From: Streptomyces flavidovirens DSM 40150 | GTDB taxonomy: Bacteria > Actinomycetota > Actinomycetes > Streptomycetales > Streptomycetaceae | DNA length: 64,000 bases | Assembly: GCF_000429085.1 (NCBI RefSeq) | Contig: NZ_AUBE01000001.1 | Span: 434,001 to 498,000 of the forward strand | Reading direction: 5' to 3' | Position numbers and translations under genes: made by a program | Part shown: piece after piece, positions 1 to 9,444 of the stretch | Position numbering within the stretch: the first letter of the stretch is position 1 | Layout: each line of letters opens with the position of its first letter | Notes under the pieces: generated by a model | What the model was told of the DNA's origin: nothing | The model's input: the letters and a program-made list of their open reading frames with translations, nothing else | Databases searched by the model: none

Positions 1-1616
1 AGCATCACGATCCGGTCGATGCCCGGAGCGATGCCGCCGTGCGGCGGGGCGCCGAACTCGAAGGCGCGGAGCATGCCGGCGAACTCGCGTTCGACGGTCT
101 CCTTGTCGTAACCCGCGATCTCGAACGCCTTGAACATGATCTCGGGCTCGTGGTTCCGGATCGCGCCGGAGGACAGCTCGACGCCGTTGCAGACGATGTC
201 GTACTGCCAGCCCAGGATGTCCAGCGGGTCCTGGGTCTCCAGGGCCTCAAGGCCGCCCTGCGGCATCGAGAACGGGTTGTGCGAGAAGTCGATCTTCCCG
301 GTGAGCTCGTCCTTCTCGTACATCGGGAAGTCGACGATCCAGCAGAAGCGGAAGACGCCCTCTTCGAAGTGCCCGGCGCGCTTCGCCGCTTCGACCCGTA
401 CGGCCGACATGATCTTCGAGACCTCGTCGAACTCGCCCGCGCCGAAGAAGATCGCGTGGCCGGGGGCCAGCGACAGGCGCTCGGTGAGGACCTTGACGTT
501 CTCCTCGGTGAGGAACTTCGCGATCGGGCCGCTGAGCGAACCGTCCTCGCCGACCCGCACCCAGGCGAGGCCCTTGGCGCCGTGCTCGACGGCGTAGTCA
601 CCGAGCCCGTCGAAGAACTTCCTCGACTGACCCGCCGTGTCCGGCACCGGCAGCGCACGCACGTGCTTGCCGGCGAAGGCCTTGAACTCCGAGCCCGCGA
701 AGACGTCCGAGATGTCGACGAGCTCGAGCTGAGCCCGCAGGTCGGGCTTGTCGTTGCCGTACTTCAGCATCGCCTCGCGGAACGGGATCCGCGGGAACGG
801 CGACGTGACGTGGCGGCCGCCCCCGAACTCCTCGAAGAGCTCGGTCATCAGCTTCTCGATCGGCTGGAAGACGTCCTCCTGCTCGACGAAGCTCATCTCC
901 ACGTCGAGCTGATAGAACTCGCCCGGCGAGCGGTCCGCGCGGGCGTCCTCGTCGCGGAAGCACGGCGCGATCTGGAAGTACCGGTCGAAGCCCGAGATCA
1001 TCAGGAGCTGCTTGAACTGCTGCGGCGCCTGCGGCAGCGCGTAGAACTTGCCGGGGTTCAGACGCGACGGGACGACGAAGTCCCGCGCGCCCTCCGGCGA
1101 GGTCGCCGTCAGGATCGGCGTCGCCATCTCGTTGAAGCCGAGCGCCGTCATCTTGTGCCGGATGGCCGAGATGACGGCCGTACGCAGCATGATGTTGCGG
1201 TGCATGCGCTCGCGGCGCAGGTCGAGGAAGCGGTACTCGAGGCGGCGCTCCTCGCCCACCCCGTCGTCCGTGTTGATCTGGAACGGCAGCTGCTGCGAGG
1301 CGCCCAGCAGCTCGACCTCCGCGACCTCGACCTCGATCTCGCCGGTCGGCAGGTCCGGGTTGATGTTCTCGGCGCCGCGCGAGACGACCCGGCCGTCGAC
1401 GCGGACGACCGACTCCTTGTTGAGCTTGTCGAGGGCCTCGTACGCCGGGGTGCCGGGGCGGGCGACGAGCTGCGTGATGCCGTAGTGATCGCGCAGATCG
1501 ATGAAGAGGATGCCGCCCAGGTCTCGACGATTGTGCAGCCAGCCGCTCAGCCGGACGTCGGTGTCGACGTCAGAGGCGCGGAGCTCGCCGCAGGTGTGGG
1601 ACCTGTACCGATGCAT
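1..1616 (-). CDS. aspS: aspartyl-tRNA synthetase, 3' end cut by window edge
   Basis: Class II aminoacyl-tRNA synthetase that charges tRNA with aspartate in the cytoplasm. The ATG at 1616 starts [12 protein letters not shown] and leads into the N-terminal OB-fold anticodon-binding domain ([16 protein letters not shown]). The catalytic core follows and the window edge falls just after class II motif 3 ([13 protein letters not shown]). About 538 codons are present against a usual length near 590, so roughly the last 50 residues lie outside. Whether it is discriminating or also charges tRNA-Asn cannot be told here. It is divergent from the SpoIIE-type phosphatase at 1773. The intergenic stretch 1617-1772 has a locally AT-rich patch near 1683-1705 (TTTAATTTGCC followed by TTTTTATTTGCC) that may hold promoters. 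Confidence 0.96.
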   Translation of the reverse strand, partial: MHRYRSHTCGELRASDVDTDVRLSGWLHNRRDLGGILFIDLRDHYGITQLVARPGTPAYEALDKLNKESVVRVDGRVVSRGAENINPDLPTGEIEVEVAEVELLGASQQLPFQINTDDGVGEERRLEYRFLDLRRERMHRNIMLRTAVISAIRHKMTALGFNEMATPILTATSPEGARDFVVPSRLNPGKFYALPQAPQQFKQLLMISGFDRYFQIAPCFRDEDARADRSPGEFYQLDVEMSFVEQEDVFQPIEKLMTELFEEFGGGRHVTSPFPRIPFREAMLKYGNDKPDLRAQLELVDISDVFAGSEFKAFAGKHVRALPVPDTAGQSRKFFDGLGDYAVEHGAKGLAWVRVGEDGSLSGPIAKFLTEENVKVLTERLSLAPGHAIFFGAGEFDEVSKIMSAVRVEAAKRAGHFEEGVFRFCWIVDFPMYEKDELTGKIDFSHNPFSMPQGGLEALETQDPLDILGWQYDIVCNGVELSSGAIRNHEPEIMFKAFEIAGYDKETVEREFAGMLRAFEFGAPPHGGIAPGIDRIVM

Positions 1617-1772
1617 CGTCGTTCATCCAGCCTTCGGGATTCGGGGTAGTCGGAGCACTCAAGGTTACCGCCCGGCGCGTTCCCTTTAATTTGCCTTTTT
1701 ATTTGCCGTACGGGACGGGTCCGCAGGGGGACTCACCCAGCCGGTCCGGCCGCGACCTGTAAAGATGAAGCA

Positions 1773-3896
1773 ATGCGTACCGAGGACATCCTGGCCGCCA
1801 TCGCGACCGGCCTGTGGCGCTGGGACAACGCATCCGGGGTCGTCACGCTCGACGCGGAGGCCGCCCGGCTGCTCGGGCTGCCCGCCGAGCCCGTGGCGCT
1901 CCCCGAGGCCGCCGTACGCTCCCGTTTCCACCCGGTCGACTGGAACGAAATCAACGGCGTCGTCAACCTCGCGGTCGCCGAAGGCACCCTCGCCGAGGCC
2001 CGGCTCCGGATCATGGACACCGAAGGACGGCTGCTCAGGACCGTACGAAGCCGCTCCAAGCCGGTGATCGAAGGCAGCGACTACCAGCTCTTCGGCACCC
2101 TCCAGGAAGTCGCCGAGCCCCGGCCGGGCGACGCCGCCCACACCCCCGTCACCGGCGACTGGCGCCGCTCCCGCGAGGCGTTCCTGCTGGACGCGGGGCG
2201 GGCGCTCGCGGAGGCGCGGTCGACGGCCGAGGTGCTGCGGGTGGCGGCCTCGCTCTCCATGCCGGGGTTCTCACCGGACAGCCTCGCCGTCTTCGGCTCG
2301 TCGGGCAGCCGCATCACGGTCCTGGGGCACCACGGGTACGGGCCGGAGGACGATCTCCCCTTCACGGACATGCTGCGGGACACCGACCATCCGGCCTCGG
2401 AGGTCGTACGGACCGGCCGGGCCATCTATCTCTCCTCCCCCGAGGAGTACAGCCGCCGCTACCCCGCCGGCCGCCCCCTCGCCCGCAACCCCGAGCGCCG
2501 CTCCTGGGCCTTCGTGCCGCTGACGGTGGCCGGGCGCACCATGGGCGCCTGGATGGCCGGTTTCGCGCATCCCGTGGCGTTCACCCCCGACGAGCGCTCG
2601 GTACTGACGACGGTCGCCAGGATGCTCGCGCAGGCCCTGGAACGGGCCTCCGTCGCCGAGAACGAACGCGAGCTGTCGCTCGGCCTCCAGCGCTCGATGA
2701 TGCCGACGCTGGGACCGCAGATCCCCGGCATGACGGTGGCCGCGCGGTACGTGCCGACCGGCGGCGGGCTCCAGGTCGGCGGAGACTGGTACGACATGAT
2801 TCCGCTGCCCAGCGGACGAATAGCCCTGGTCATCGGCGACGTACAGGGCCATGACGTACGGGCGGCCGGTCTGATGGGCCAGTTGCGGATCGCCCTGCGC
2901 GCGTACGCCTCCGAGGGGCACCGCCCGGACGCGGTCCTCTCCCGAGCGTCCCGCTTCCTGCACGGGCTGCACGATTTTCCGGGGGCTGACACCTACGACC
3001 CCGGCGACTATTCCAGCCCGCGCTTCGCCACCTGCCTCTACATCGAGGCCGACCCCGCCACCGGCCACCTCGACATCGCCCGCGCGGGCCACCCCGAACC
3101 GGCGGTGCGCCTGAGCGACGGCACAGTGCTGGTCCGGCCGACGGCCGGCGGCCTGCCGCTGGGCATCGTCCCGGACACGGACTACCCCACGACCCGCCTC
3201 GTCCTCGAACCGGGCGAGACGATCATGATCTGTACGGACGGCCTGATCGAGACCGGCGGCCACGACCTGGACACCGGCTGGGCCAGGCTCCGCGGCATCA
3301 TGGAGGAGCACACCGGCGACAGCCTGGAGAAGCTCGCCGACGCCCTCGTATCGGGCGTGCACGGCCCCTCCTCGCACCACACGACCGGCCCGCTCGTGGA
3401 CCGCCGCGAGGACGACATCGCGGTACTGCTGCTGTGCCGCGAGGGCAACGGCTGCGGCTGCGGACCCGGTACGACGGTGACGCTGGCCCCCGTCCGGCGT
3501 ACGGCGCTGACCGTGGCCCAGGCCGAGCCCGAACGCATCGCCGCCGCCCGGCAGCAACTGCGGGACCTGCTGCACGACTGGGCGGACGGGGAGCAGCTCG
3601 ACGCGGCCGTGCTGATGGTCTCGGAGATGGTCACCAACGTCCTGGTGCACACGGACGGCGACGCGCTGCTGATCGCCGAGGCGAAGGGCGAACCGGGCGT
3701 ACGGCGCCTGAGGGTCGAGGTGACGGACTCCAGCGACGAGCTGCCGCACAAACGGCGGCCGGGGGAGATGGCGTCCAGCGGGCGCGGCCTGATCCTGATG
3801 GAGATGCTCGCGCACGCGTGGGGGGTGGACCCGAAGGGCGAGGGCAAGTCGATCTGGTTCGAGCTGTACGAGGACGACGACTCACGCAACCTTTAA
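1773..3896 (+). CDS. PAS/GAF/SpoIIE phosphatase with ATPase-type anti-sigma domain
   Basis: A 707-residue multidomain regulator of the Streptomyces SpoIIE-like family. Order: an N-terminal PAS-like segment (about 5-112, FHPVDWNEINGVV), a GAF segment (about 130-290), a PP2C/SpoIIE Ser/Thr phosphatase domain (about 305-550) and a C-terminal HATPase_c anti-sigma-kinase-like domain (about 575-705). Metal-binding phosphatase signatures are visible: GGDWYD near residue 335 and IGDVQGHD near 355. The ATPase N-box (SEMVTNVLVHT) is near 616 and a glycine box (GRGLILMEML) near 670. Such proteins usually switch partner anti-sigma antagonists by dephosphorylation and phosphorylation in response to signals sensed by PAS/GAF. 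No partner STAS gene is adjacent, so the pathway is unknown. Confidence 0.93.
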   Translation: MRTEDILAAIATGLWRWDNASGVVTLDAEAARLLGLPAEPVALPEAAVRSRFHPVDWNEINGVVNLAVAEGTLAEARLRIMDTEGRLLRTVRSRSKPVIEGSDYQLFGTLQEVAEPRPGDAAHTPVTGDWRRSREAFLLDAGRALAEARSTAEVLRVAASLSMPGFSPDSLAVFGSSGSRITVLGHHGYGPEDDLPFTDMLRDTDHPASEVVRTGRAIYLSSPEEYSRRYPAGRPLARNPERRSWAFVPLTVAGRTMGAWMAGFAHPVAFTPDERSVLTTVARMLAQALERASVAENERELSLGLQRSMMPTLGPQIPGMTVAARYVPTGGGLQVGGDWYDMIPLPSGRIALVIGDVQGHDVRAAGLMGQLRIALRAYASEGHRPDAVLSRASRFLHGLHDFPGADTYDPGDYSSPRFATCLYIEADPATGHLDIARAGHPEPAVRLSDGTVLVRPTAGGLPLGIVPDTDYPTTRLVLEPGETIMICTDGLIETGGHDLDTGWARLRGIMEEHTGDSLEKLADALVSGVHGPSSHHTTGPLVDRREDDIAVLLLCREGNGCGCGPGTTVTLAPVRRTALTVAQAEPERIAAARQQLRDLLHDWADGEQLDAAVLMVSEMVTNVLVHTDGDALLIAEAKGEPGVRRLRVEVTDSSDELPHKRRPGEMASSGRGLILMEMLAHAWGVDPKGEGKSIWFELYEDDDSRNL

Positions 3897-3997
3897 CGCC
3901 GGAGGGGCCGACTGTGGCGGCGTTGCGATATCGCGCCGCCGGGGAGGGGACGTGTCGGGGCGCTCCCGCAGGGCGTTGACGCGGTGAACCGGACGCG

Positions 3998-5077
3998 CTA
4001 CGAGCGCGGCTGCCGCTCGCCGCCACCGGGCGAGGGCCGCTCGTACTCCCCGCGGCGCATCTCCCCGATCACCCCGAAGACCGCCGCCGTCAGCGGCACG
4101 GCGAGGAGCATCCCGAGGATGCCGGCGACGGACGCCCCGGCGGTGATCGCGAGCATCACCACGGCGGGGTGCATCTGGACGGTCCGGCTCTGGATCACGG
4201 GCTGGAGGACGTGCCCCTCCAGCACCTGTACGGCCAGTACGACCCCGAGCGCCCACAGCGCGATCACGAACCCCCGGTCGGCGAGCGCGACGAGCACCGC
4301 GACCGCGCCGGAGATGAAGGCGCCGAGGTACGGGATGTACGCGCCGACGAACACCAGCGCGCCGAGGCCGACCGCGCCGGGCACCCGCAGGACCAGCAGC
4401 CCGATGGTGATGAGCAGGGCGTCGATCAGCGCGATGAACGTCGTACCGCGCATGAAGCCCTCGACGGCCTCGAACGCGCGGCGCCCCATCGCCTCGACGG
4501 TCTCGCCGGTCGAGGCGGGCGCGAGCGACTTGAGGGTGCCGGCGGCCTTGTCCGAGTCCCGCAGGAAGAAGAAGATCAGCAGCAGCGCGAGGATGGCGAC
4601 CGCGGTCATCTCACCGACCACGCTCAGCCCGGTGATCAGCCCGGACGCCGCCGTACCGCCGAACTTCCCGAGCAGCTCCCTGGCGTTCTTGGCCAGATCG
4701 TCGAGGGAGGTGCCGGCCGCCCCGAGGTGCTTGGACAGGTCCCTGGCCGCCTGCCGGAGCGATGCGAGGATCTGGTCGCCGGTCTCGACCAGCGCGCTGA
4801 CGACGATGTACGTCGCTCCGCCCACGACGGCGACCACCGCCACGCAGGTGAGCCCGGCGGCGAGCGACCGGTTCAGCCGCATCTTGATGAGCCGCCGGTG
4901 CAGGGGCCCGAGCAGCGCCGTGCCGAGGATGGCGAGCAGTACGGGCGTGACGGCGGTCTTGAAGGTGACGCACAGCCAGACGCCGACCGCGGTGACCCCG
5001 GTGACGAGCAGCACGACAACACACCAGGCGGCGACCCGGCGTGCGGACTCGGGAAGGAGCGGCTGAGTCGTCTGCAC
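3998..5077 (-). CDS. AI-2E family transporter (PerM-like permease)
   Basis: 359-residue polytopic membrane protein of the AI-2E/PerM (DUF20) family. Hydrophobic segments occur near residues 15-50, 60-90, 150-175 and repeatedly between 210 and 330. The conserved late region PYLGAFISGAVAVLVAL followed by QVLEGHVLQPVIQSRTVQMHP is typical of the family. Despite the family name, few members have proven autoinducer-2 transport and several act in Na+/H+ exchange or are uncharacterised. It is convergent with the upstream phosphatase across a 101-bp gap and stands alone on the minus strand. Substrate unknown. Confidence 0.9.
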   Translation of the reverse strand: MQTTQPLLPESARRVAAWCVVVLLVTGVTAVGVWLCVTFKTAVTPVLLAILGTALLGPLHRRLIKMRLNRSLAAGLTCVAVVAVVGGATYIVVSALVETGDQILASLRQAARDLSKHLGAAGTSLDDLAKNARELLGKFGGTAASGLITGLSVVGEMTAVAILALLLIFFFLRDSDKAAGTLKSLAPASTGETVEAMGRRAFEAVEGFMRGTTFIALIDALLITIGLLVLRVPGAVGLGALVFVGAYIPYLGAFISGAVAVLVALADRGFVIALWALGVVLAVQVLEGHVLQPVIQSRTVQMHPAVVMLAITAGASVAGILGMLLAVPLTAAVFGVIGEMRRGEYERPSPGGGERQPRS

Positions 5078-5169
5078 CGCCCCAGCGGATCACGAACGGC
5101 GCGCGGCGGCCCGCCGGAGGGACCCGCCCGGGTGACTGGCCGTCAACCGGGCGGTCCGCGCAGACCTCT

Positions 5170-6132
5170 TTACTCACCCATGCCGTGGACGGCGGGGATG
5201 GTGCCGAGACGGCCCCGCTGGAAGTCCTCGAAGGCACGCTTCAGTTCTTCCCGGGTGTTCATCACGAACGGACCGTAGTGAGCCATCGGCTCCCGGATCG
5301 GCTGCCCGCCGAGGAGGACGACCTCCAGGTCCGGGGTGTTCGAGTCCTGGTGCTCGTCCGCCCGTACGGTCAGCGAGCCGCCGTCGCCGAAGACCGCGGT
5401 CTGGCCCTTGTGGACGGGCCGGCGGTCCGTACCGACGGCGCCGCGCCCGGCCAGGACGTACGCCAGGCCGTTGAAGTCCGCGCGCCAGGGCAGCGTGATC
5501 TCCGCACCCGGCCGCAACGTCGCGTGGATCATCGTGATCGCAGTGTGGGTGATGCCAGGACCCTGGTGTCCGTCCAGCTCGCCCGCGATGACGCGGAGCA
5601 GCGCGCCGCCGTCGGGTGAGGTCAGGAGCTGCACCTGGCCGCCGCGGATGTCCTGGTAGCGGGGAGCCATCATCTTGTCGGCGGCGGGCAGGTTGACCCA
5701 CAGCTGGAGGCCGTGGAAGAGACCGCCGGACATGACCAGCGACTCCGGCGGCGCCTCGATGTGGAGGAGGCCGGACCCGGCGGTCATCCACTGGGTGTCG
5801 CCGTTGCGGATGGTGCCGCCGCCACCGTTGCTGTCCTGGTGGACGAAGGTGCCGTCGATCAGGTACGTGACCGTCTCGAAGCCGCGGTGGGGGTGCCAGG
5901 GGGTCCCTTTCGGCTCTCCTGGCTGATACTCCACCTCGCCCATCTGGTCCATCATGATGAACGGGTCGAGGTACGTGTAGTTGATGCCGGCGAAGGCACG
6001 GCGTACCGGGAAGCCCTCACCCTCGAAACCGCCCGGAGCGGTCATCACGGCCAGCACAGGACGCGCTGTGGCGTCGGCGGGTGCGGCGACCTTCGGCAGC
6101 GTCAGCGGGTTCTCAACGGTTACTGCGGGCAT
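5170..6132 (-). CDS. pirin family protein
   Basis: Cupin-fold pirin of 320 residues. The metal-binding set is visible: HPHRGFETV (two His) about residue 79 and AGSGLLHIE (His and Glu) about residue 120. It therefore probably binds Fe and may act as a quercetinase-like dioxygenase or redox-responsive regulator. Family roles vary and the substrate here is unknown. The ATG at 6132 follows a strong ribosome site (AAGGAGG). The upstream stretch contains the inverted repeat AGTT-N8-AACT (6158-6173), a plausible operator for a MarR-like repressor, but no such regulator gene is adjacent. Confidence 0.92.
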   Translation of the reverse strand: MPAVTVENPLTLPKVAAPADATARPVLAVMTAPGGFEGEGFPVRRAFAGINYTYLDPFIMMDQMGEVEYQPGEPKGTPWHPHRGFETVTYLIDGTFVHQDSNGGGGTIRNGDTQWMTAGSGLLHIEAPPESLVMSGGLFHGLQLWVNLPAADKMMAPRYQDIRGGQVQLLTSPDGGALLRVIAGELDGHQGPGITHTAITMIHATLRPGAEITLPWRADFNGLAYVLAGRGAVGTDRRPVHKGQTAVFGDGGSLTVRADEHQDSNTPDLEVVLLGGQPIREPMAHYGPFVMNTREELKRAFEDFQRGRLGTIPAVHGMGE

Positions 6133-6157
6133 GGCGGGCCTCCTTGTACGTCACTTT

Positions 6158-6173
6158 AGTTGAACGTAGAACT
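6158..6173. promoter_or_regulatory. inverted repeat AGTT-N8-AACT upstream of pirin
   Basis: Short inverted repeat 26 bp upstream of the pirin start, within an AT-richer stretch (TTTAGTTGAACGTAGAACTT). Position suits a repressor operator. The short arms make chance occurrence possible. Confidence 0.3.
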
Positions 6174-6188
6174 TCTTGCCACCCACAA

Positions 6189-6228
6189 CAGGAGACGTCC
6201 GGGAGGAATTCCTCCCGGACGTCTCCTG
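6189..6228. terminator. perfect 40-bp palindrome, probable terminator
   Basis: Two 20-bp arms with no spacer: the left arm starts CAGGAGACGTCC and the right arm is its exact reverse complement, meeting at GGAATTCC. It lies 36 bp past the stop of the minus-strand gene at 6264-6779 and just before the pirin promoter. In RNA it would form a very stable hairpin with a small tip loop. The most likely role is transcription termination of the upstream small gene, insulating pirin. Confidence 0.75.
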
Positions 6229-6263
6229 CTTACGGGCACCGCTTCCGCGCGTGCCGCCGGTCC

Positions 6264-6779
6264 CTACTCCTTGATCTCGTCGATGCAGAGCACGAACTGC
6301 TTGCCCGAGCTGCGCCGGCCGGTTTGCCGCTCCTGGTAGCCGATGTCCGACTTGCCCTCGCACTTCGAGGTCTCCAGGGTGTCGGGTATCACCTCGACGA
6401 CCTTGTACTCGGCGTCGAAGCCCCCGCACTCCACCACCTGGAGGTCCGGGCTCACCGTGGTGCCGTTGTTCTTGAGGCAGTCGCCGGCCTCCGCGTGGTC
6501 GGCGTCGTTCTGGCTCGCGAAGTAGCCGACCACGCACATGATCGCGACGATCACGCCGGCCACGATCTGGAAGATCTTCTTGGCGCCCAAACCGCCGCCC
6601 CGCGAGGGCGGGGCCGGCGGGGGCGGCGCGTTCCAGTGCTGCTGGGGCGGGTACGGCTGCTGCGGGTACCCGTAGCCCGGCTGGGGCGGATACCCCTGCT
6701 GCGGGTGCTGCTGCGGAGGCTGACCCTGCGGGTAGGGCTGGCCGTACGGGCCGGGGCCCTGCTGCGGCGGATAGGTCAT
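6264..6779 (-). CDS. small Pro/Gln-rich single-pass membrane protein
   Basis: 171 residues from the ATG at 6779. A longer in-frame extension to 6923 is rejected because a purine-rich ribosome site (GGGGGAAC) precedes 6779 and the extra residues look like leader. The N-terminal 55 or so residues are low-complexity Tyr/Pro/Gln/Gly. A hydrophobic segment follows at about 70-90 (KKIFQIVAGVIVAIMCVVGYF), then a roughly 80-residue extracytoplasmic domain with four Cys (GDCLKNN, VECGGF, SKCEGK, FVLCID) that could form two disulphides. This layout matches small actinobacterial LppU/DUF-type membrane proteins. No function assigned. The downstream neighbour on the same strand is pirin, separated by a strong hairpin. 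Confidence 0.8.
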   Translation of the reverse strand: MTYPPQQGPGPYGQPYPQGQPPQQHPQQGYPPQPGYGYPQQPYPPQQHWNAPPPPAPPSRGGGLGAKKIFQIVAGVIVAIMCVVGYFASQNDADHAEAGDCLKNNGTTVSPDLQVVECGGFDAEYKVVEVIPDTLETSKCEGKSDIGYQERQTGRRSSGKQFVLCIDEIKE

Positions 6780-6929
6780 GCGGAAGTTCCCCCGTGACGT
6801 CGCGAGTGCTTGGCGTGAGCACGCTATGGCATCACACTCCGGCACTCCTCCTTCGAGGGCCCTCGGGCACACCAACCGCAGGAGCGATGAAGGTTCCACG
6901 TACGGACGTCCGCTCAGCCGCACATCCGC

Positions 6930-7394
6930 TCAGCCGTACATCCGCCGCATCGCGAAGTCGACCATCTGCTCCACCGCCTTCGCGTCGAAGACCATCCGGT
7001 GCTCACCCTCCATGTCGAGGACGAAGCCGTATCCGGTCGGCAGCAGGTCGATCACCTCCGCACCGGTGATCACGAAGTACTTGGACTCCTTGCCCGCGTA
7101 CTTACGCAGCTCCTTGAGCGAGGTGAACATCGGGATCACCGGCTGCTGGGTGTTGTGCAGCGCGAGGAATCCCGGATTGTCACCGCGCGGGCAGTAGACC
7201 TTCGACGTGGCGAAGATCTGCTGGAAGTCCTCGGCGGACAGCGATCCGGTGGTGAAGGCGCGCACCGCGTCGGCGAGCGAGGGCGGTGACGGCTCCGGGT
7301 AGAGCGGCTGCTCGCCGTAGCCGCCCTGGGGCGGAGGCTGCGGCGGCGCGTACTGCTGCTGCTGTCCACCCTGGTTCTGGTCGTAGCCGTACAT
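6930..7394 (-). CDS. SseB-like domain protein with Pro/Gln-rich N-terminus
   Basis: 154 residues. The first 30 or so (MYGYDQNQGGQQQQYAPPQP) are low-complexity, echoing the next gene downstream. The remainder (ADAVRAFTTGSLSAEDFQQ, then VIPMFTSLKELRKY and LLPTGYGFVLDMEG) resembles the SseB N-terminal domain family linked to serine-sensitivity suppression and common in actinomycetes. No transmembrane segment or catalytic motif is visible. It is divergent from the acyl-CoA dehydrogenase at 7529. It and 6264-6779 may be cotranscribed, with 150 bp between them. Confidence 0.78.
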   Translation of the reverse strand: MYGYDQNQGGQQQQYAPPQPPPQGGYGEQPLYPEPSPPSLADAVRAFTTGSLSAEDFQQIFATSKVYCPRGDNPGFLALHNTQQPVIPMFTSLKELRKYAGKESKYFVITGAEVIDLLPTGYGFVLDMEGEHRMVFDAKAVEQMVDFAMRRMYG

Positions 7395-7443
7395 GCGCGC
7401 AAGCGTACTCAGTCACACATCACCGGAAGGGGTTGCGCCTTAT

Positions 7444-7480
7444 TACCGACGGGTAGCATCATCGTAGCTACTTACCAGTA
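7444..7480. promoter_or_regulatory. paired operators TACY-N4-RGTA upstream of acyl-CoA dehydrogenase
   Basis: Two 12-bp inverted repeats of one design: TACC-GACG-GGTA at 7444-7455 and TACT-TACC-AGTA at 7469-7480. The second extends to CTACT-N4-AGTAG at 7468-7481. Centres are 25 bp apart. They sit 49-85 bp upstream of the dehydrogenase start, where a TetR- or FadR-like repressor of fatty-acid oxidation would act. No regulator gene is adjacent. Confidence 0.55.
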
Positions 7481-7528
7481 GTAGATGTACGAGGAACCTG
7501 CCTCCCGATCCTTAACGGAGCCGTTGCC

Positions 7529-9355
7529 ATGGGTCACTACAAGTCGAACCTCCGCGACATCGAGTTCAACCTCTTCGAGGTACTCGGCCGCGACAAGCTG
7601 TACGGCACCGGCCCGTTCGCGGAGATGGACGTCGAGACCGCCAAGAGCATCCTCGACGAGATCGCCCGCCTCGCGGAGAACGACCTCGCCGCCTCCTTCG
7701 AGGACGCCGACCGCAACCCGCCGGTCTTCGACCCGGCCACCAACACCGCGCCCGTACCGGTGTCCTTCAAGAAGAGCTACCAGGCCTTCATGGACAGCGA
7801 GTACTGGCGCCTGGGCCTCCCCGAGGAGATCGGCGGCACCACCTCTCCCCGCTCGCTGATCTGGGCGTACGCGGAGCTGCTGCTCGGCGCCAACCCGGCG
7901 GTCTGGATGTACTCCTCGGGCCCGGCCTTCGCCGGCGTGCTCTTCGAGGAGGGCAACGAGGCGCAGAAGAAGATCGCGCAGATCGCCGTCGACAAGCAGT
8001 GGGGCTCGACGATGGTCCTGACCGAGCCGGACGCCGGTTCGGACGTCGGCGCCGGCCGCACGAAGGCCATCCAGCAGGCGGACGGCTCCTGGCACATCGA
8101 GGGCGTGAAGCGCTTCATCACGTCCGGTGAGCACGACATGTCGGAGAACATCCTTCACTACGTGCTGGCCCGGCCGGAGGGTGCGGGACCCGGCACCAAG
8201 GGGCTCTCCCTCTTCCTCGTCCCGAAGTTCGAGTTCGACTGGGAGACCGGCGAGCTGGGCGAGCGCAACGGCGTCTACGCCACGAACGTCGAGCACAAGA
8301 TGGGCCTCAAGGCGTCCAACACCTGCGAGATGACCTTCGGCGACCAGCACCCCGCCAAGGGCTGGCTCATCGGTGACAAGCACGACGGCATCCGCCAGAT
8401 GTTCATGATCATCGAGTTCGCCCGGATGATGGTCGGCACGAAGGCCATCGCCACCCTCTCGTCGGGCTACCTGAACGCCCTGGAGTACGCCAAGGAGCGC
8501 GTCCAGGGCCCCGACCTCGCCAACTTCATGGACAAGACCGCGCCCAAGGTCACCATCACGCACCACCCCGACGTGCGCCGCTCGCTCATGACGCAGAAGG
8601 CGTACGCCGAGGGCATGCGCGCCCTGGTCCTGCACACCGCGTCCGTCCAGGACGAGATCACGGCGAAGGAGGCCGCGGGCGAGGACACCAAGGCGCTCGT
8701 CGCCATGAACGACCTGCTGCTGCCGATCGTCAAGGGCTACGGCTCCGAGAAGTCGTACGAGCAGCTCGCGCAGTCGCTCCAGACGTTCGGCGGCTCCGGG
8801 TACCTCCAGGAGTACCCGATCGAGCAGTACATCCGCGACGCGAAGATCGACACCCTGTACGAGGGCACGACCGCGATCCAGGGCCAGGACTACTTCTTCC
8901 GGAAGATCGTCCGCAACCAGGGCGCGGCGCTGAACTCGCTGGCCGAGGACATCAAGAAGTTCCTCGCGGTCGGCACCGGCGGCGAGGAGCTCGCCGTGGC
9001 CCGCGACCACCTCGCCAAGGCGGCCGTGGACCTGGAGGCCATCGTCGGCACCATGCTGACGGACCTCGCGGGCACCGAGAAGGACGTCAAGTCCATCTAC
9101 AAGGTCGGCCTGAACACCACCCGCCTGCTGATGGCCTCCGGTGACGTCGTCGTCGGCTACCTGCTGCTGCGCGGCGCTGCCGTGGCCGCCGAGAAGCTGC
9201 CGACCGCCTCCCCGAAGGACGTGCCGTTCTACACGGGCAAGATCGCGGCGGCGAAGTTCTTCGCCGCGAACGTCCTGCCGGGTGTCGGTGTCGAGCGCGC
9301 CCTGGCCGAGTCCGTCGACCAGTCCCTGATGGAGCTGGACGAGGCGGCGTTCTAA
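7529..9355 (+). CDS. acyl-CoA dehydrogenase, large FadE type
   Basis: 608 residues, the long subtype of FAD-dependent acyl-CoA dehydrogenase used for the first step of beta-oxidation. Visible features: an N-terminal segment before the fold ([20 protein letters not shown]), the flavin/substrate motif [18 protein letters not shown], a middle beta-domain ([12 protein letters not shown]), and the C-terminal signature [17 protein letters not shown] that includes the active-site region. A C-terminal extension of about 120 residues is typical of this subtype. It is monocistronic, with paired upstream operators at 7444-7480 and a perfect hairpin terminator downstream. Chain-length preference cannot be judged from sequence. 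Confidence 0.95.
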   Translation: MGHYKSNLRDIEFNLFEVLGRDKLYGTGPFAEMDVETAKSILDEIARLAENDLAASFEDADRNPPVFDPATNTAPVPVSFKKSYQAFMDSEYWRLGLPEEIGGTTSPRSLIWAYAELLLGANPAVWMYSSGPAFAGVLFEEGNEAQKKIAQIAVDKQWGSTMVLTEPDAGSDVGAGRTKAIQQADGSWHIEGVKRFITSGEHDMSENILHYVLARPEGAGPGTKGLSLFLVPKFEFDWETGELGERNGVYATNVEHKMGLKASNTCEMTFGDQHPAKGWLIGDKHDGIRQMFMIIEFARMMVGTKAIATLSSGYLNALEYAKERVQGPDLANFMDKTAPKVTITHHPDVRRSLMTQKAYAEGMRALVLHTASVQDEITAKEAAGEDTKALVAMNDLLLPIVKGYGSEKSYEQLAQSLQTFGGSGYLQEYPIEQYIRDAKIDTLYEGTTAIQGQDYFFRKIVRNQGAALNSLAEDIKKFLAVGTGGEELAVARDHLAKAAVDLEAIVGTMLTDLAGTEKDVKSIYKVGLNTTRLLMASGDVVVGYLLLRGAAVAAEKLPTASPKDVPFYTGKIAAAKFFAANVLPGVGVERALAESVDQSLMELDEAAF

Positions 9356-9386
9356 CCACCACAGCCACCTGAAAAACCCTCTGGCG

Positions 9387-9415
9387 ACGGGCCGGGCACT
9401 CTGTGCCCGGCCCGT
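9387..9415 (+). terminator. perfect 13-bp hairpin terminator
   Basis: Stem ACGGGCCGGGCAC, loop TCT, exact complementary arm GTGCCCGGCCCGT, followed by TGTCA. It lies 31 bp after the acyl-CoA dehydrogenase stop. Its right arm contains a GTG (9403) that could be mistaken for the start of the next gene. That is why the next gene is started at 9445. Confidence 0.9.
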
Positions 9416-9444
9416 TGTCAGTGCCCCGTGCGACTCTGGTGGGC

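Noticed and set aside
39..1649. 536-codon plus-strand frame across aspS
   Set aside because: Antisense shadow of a highly conserved synthetase; composition is RDE/RRL-rich without motifs.
9403..9444. Upstream GTG start for the duplicated Cys/His protein
   Set aside because: The GTG is inside the right arm of a perfect terminator hairpin.
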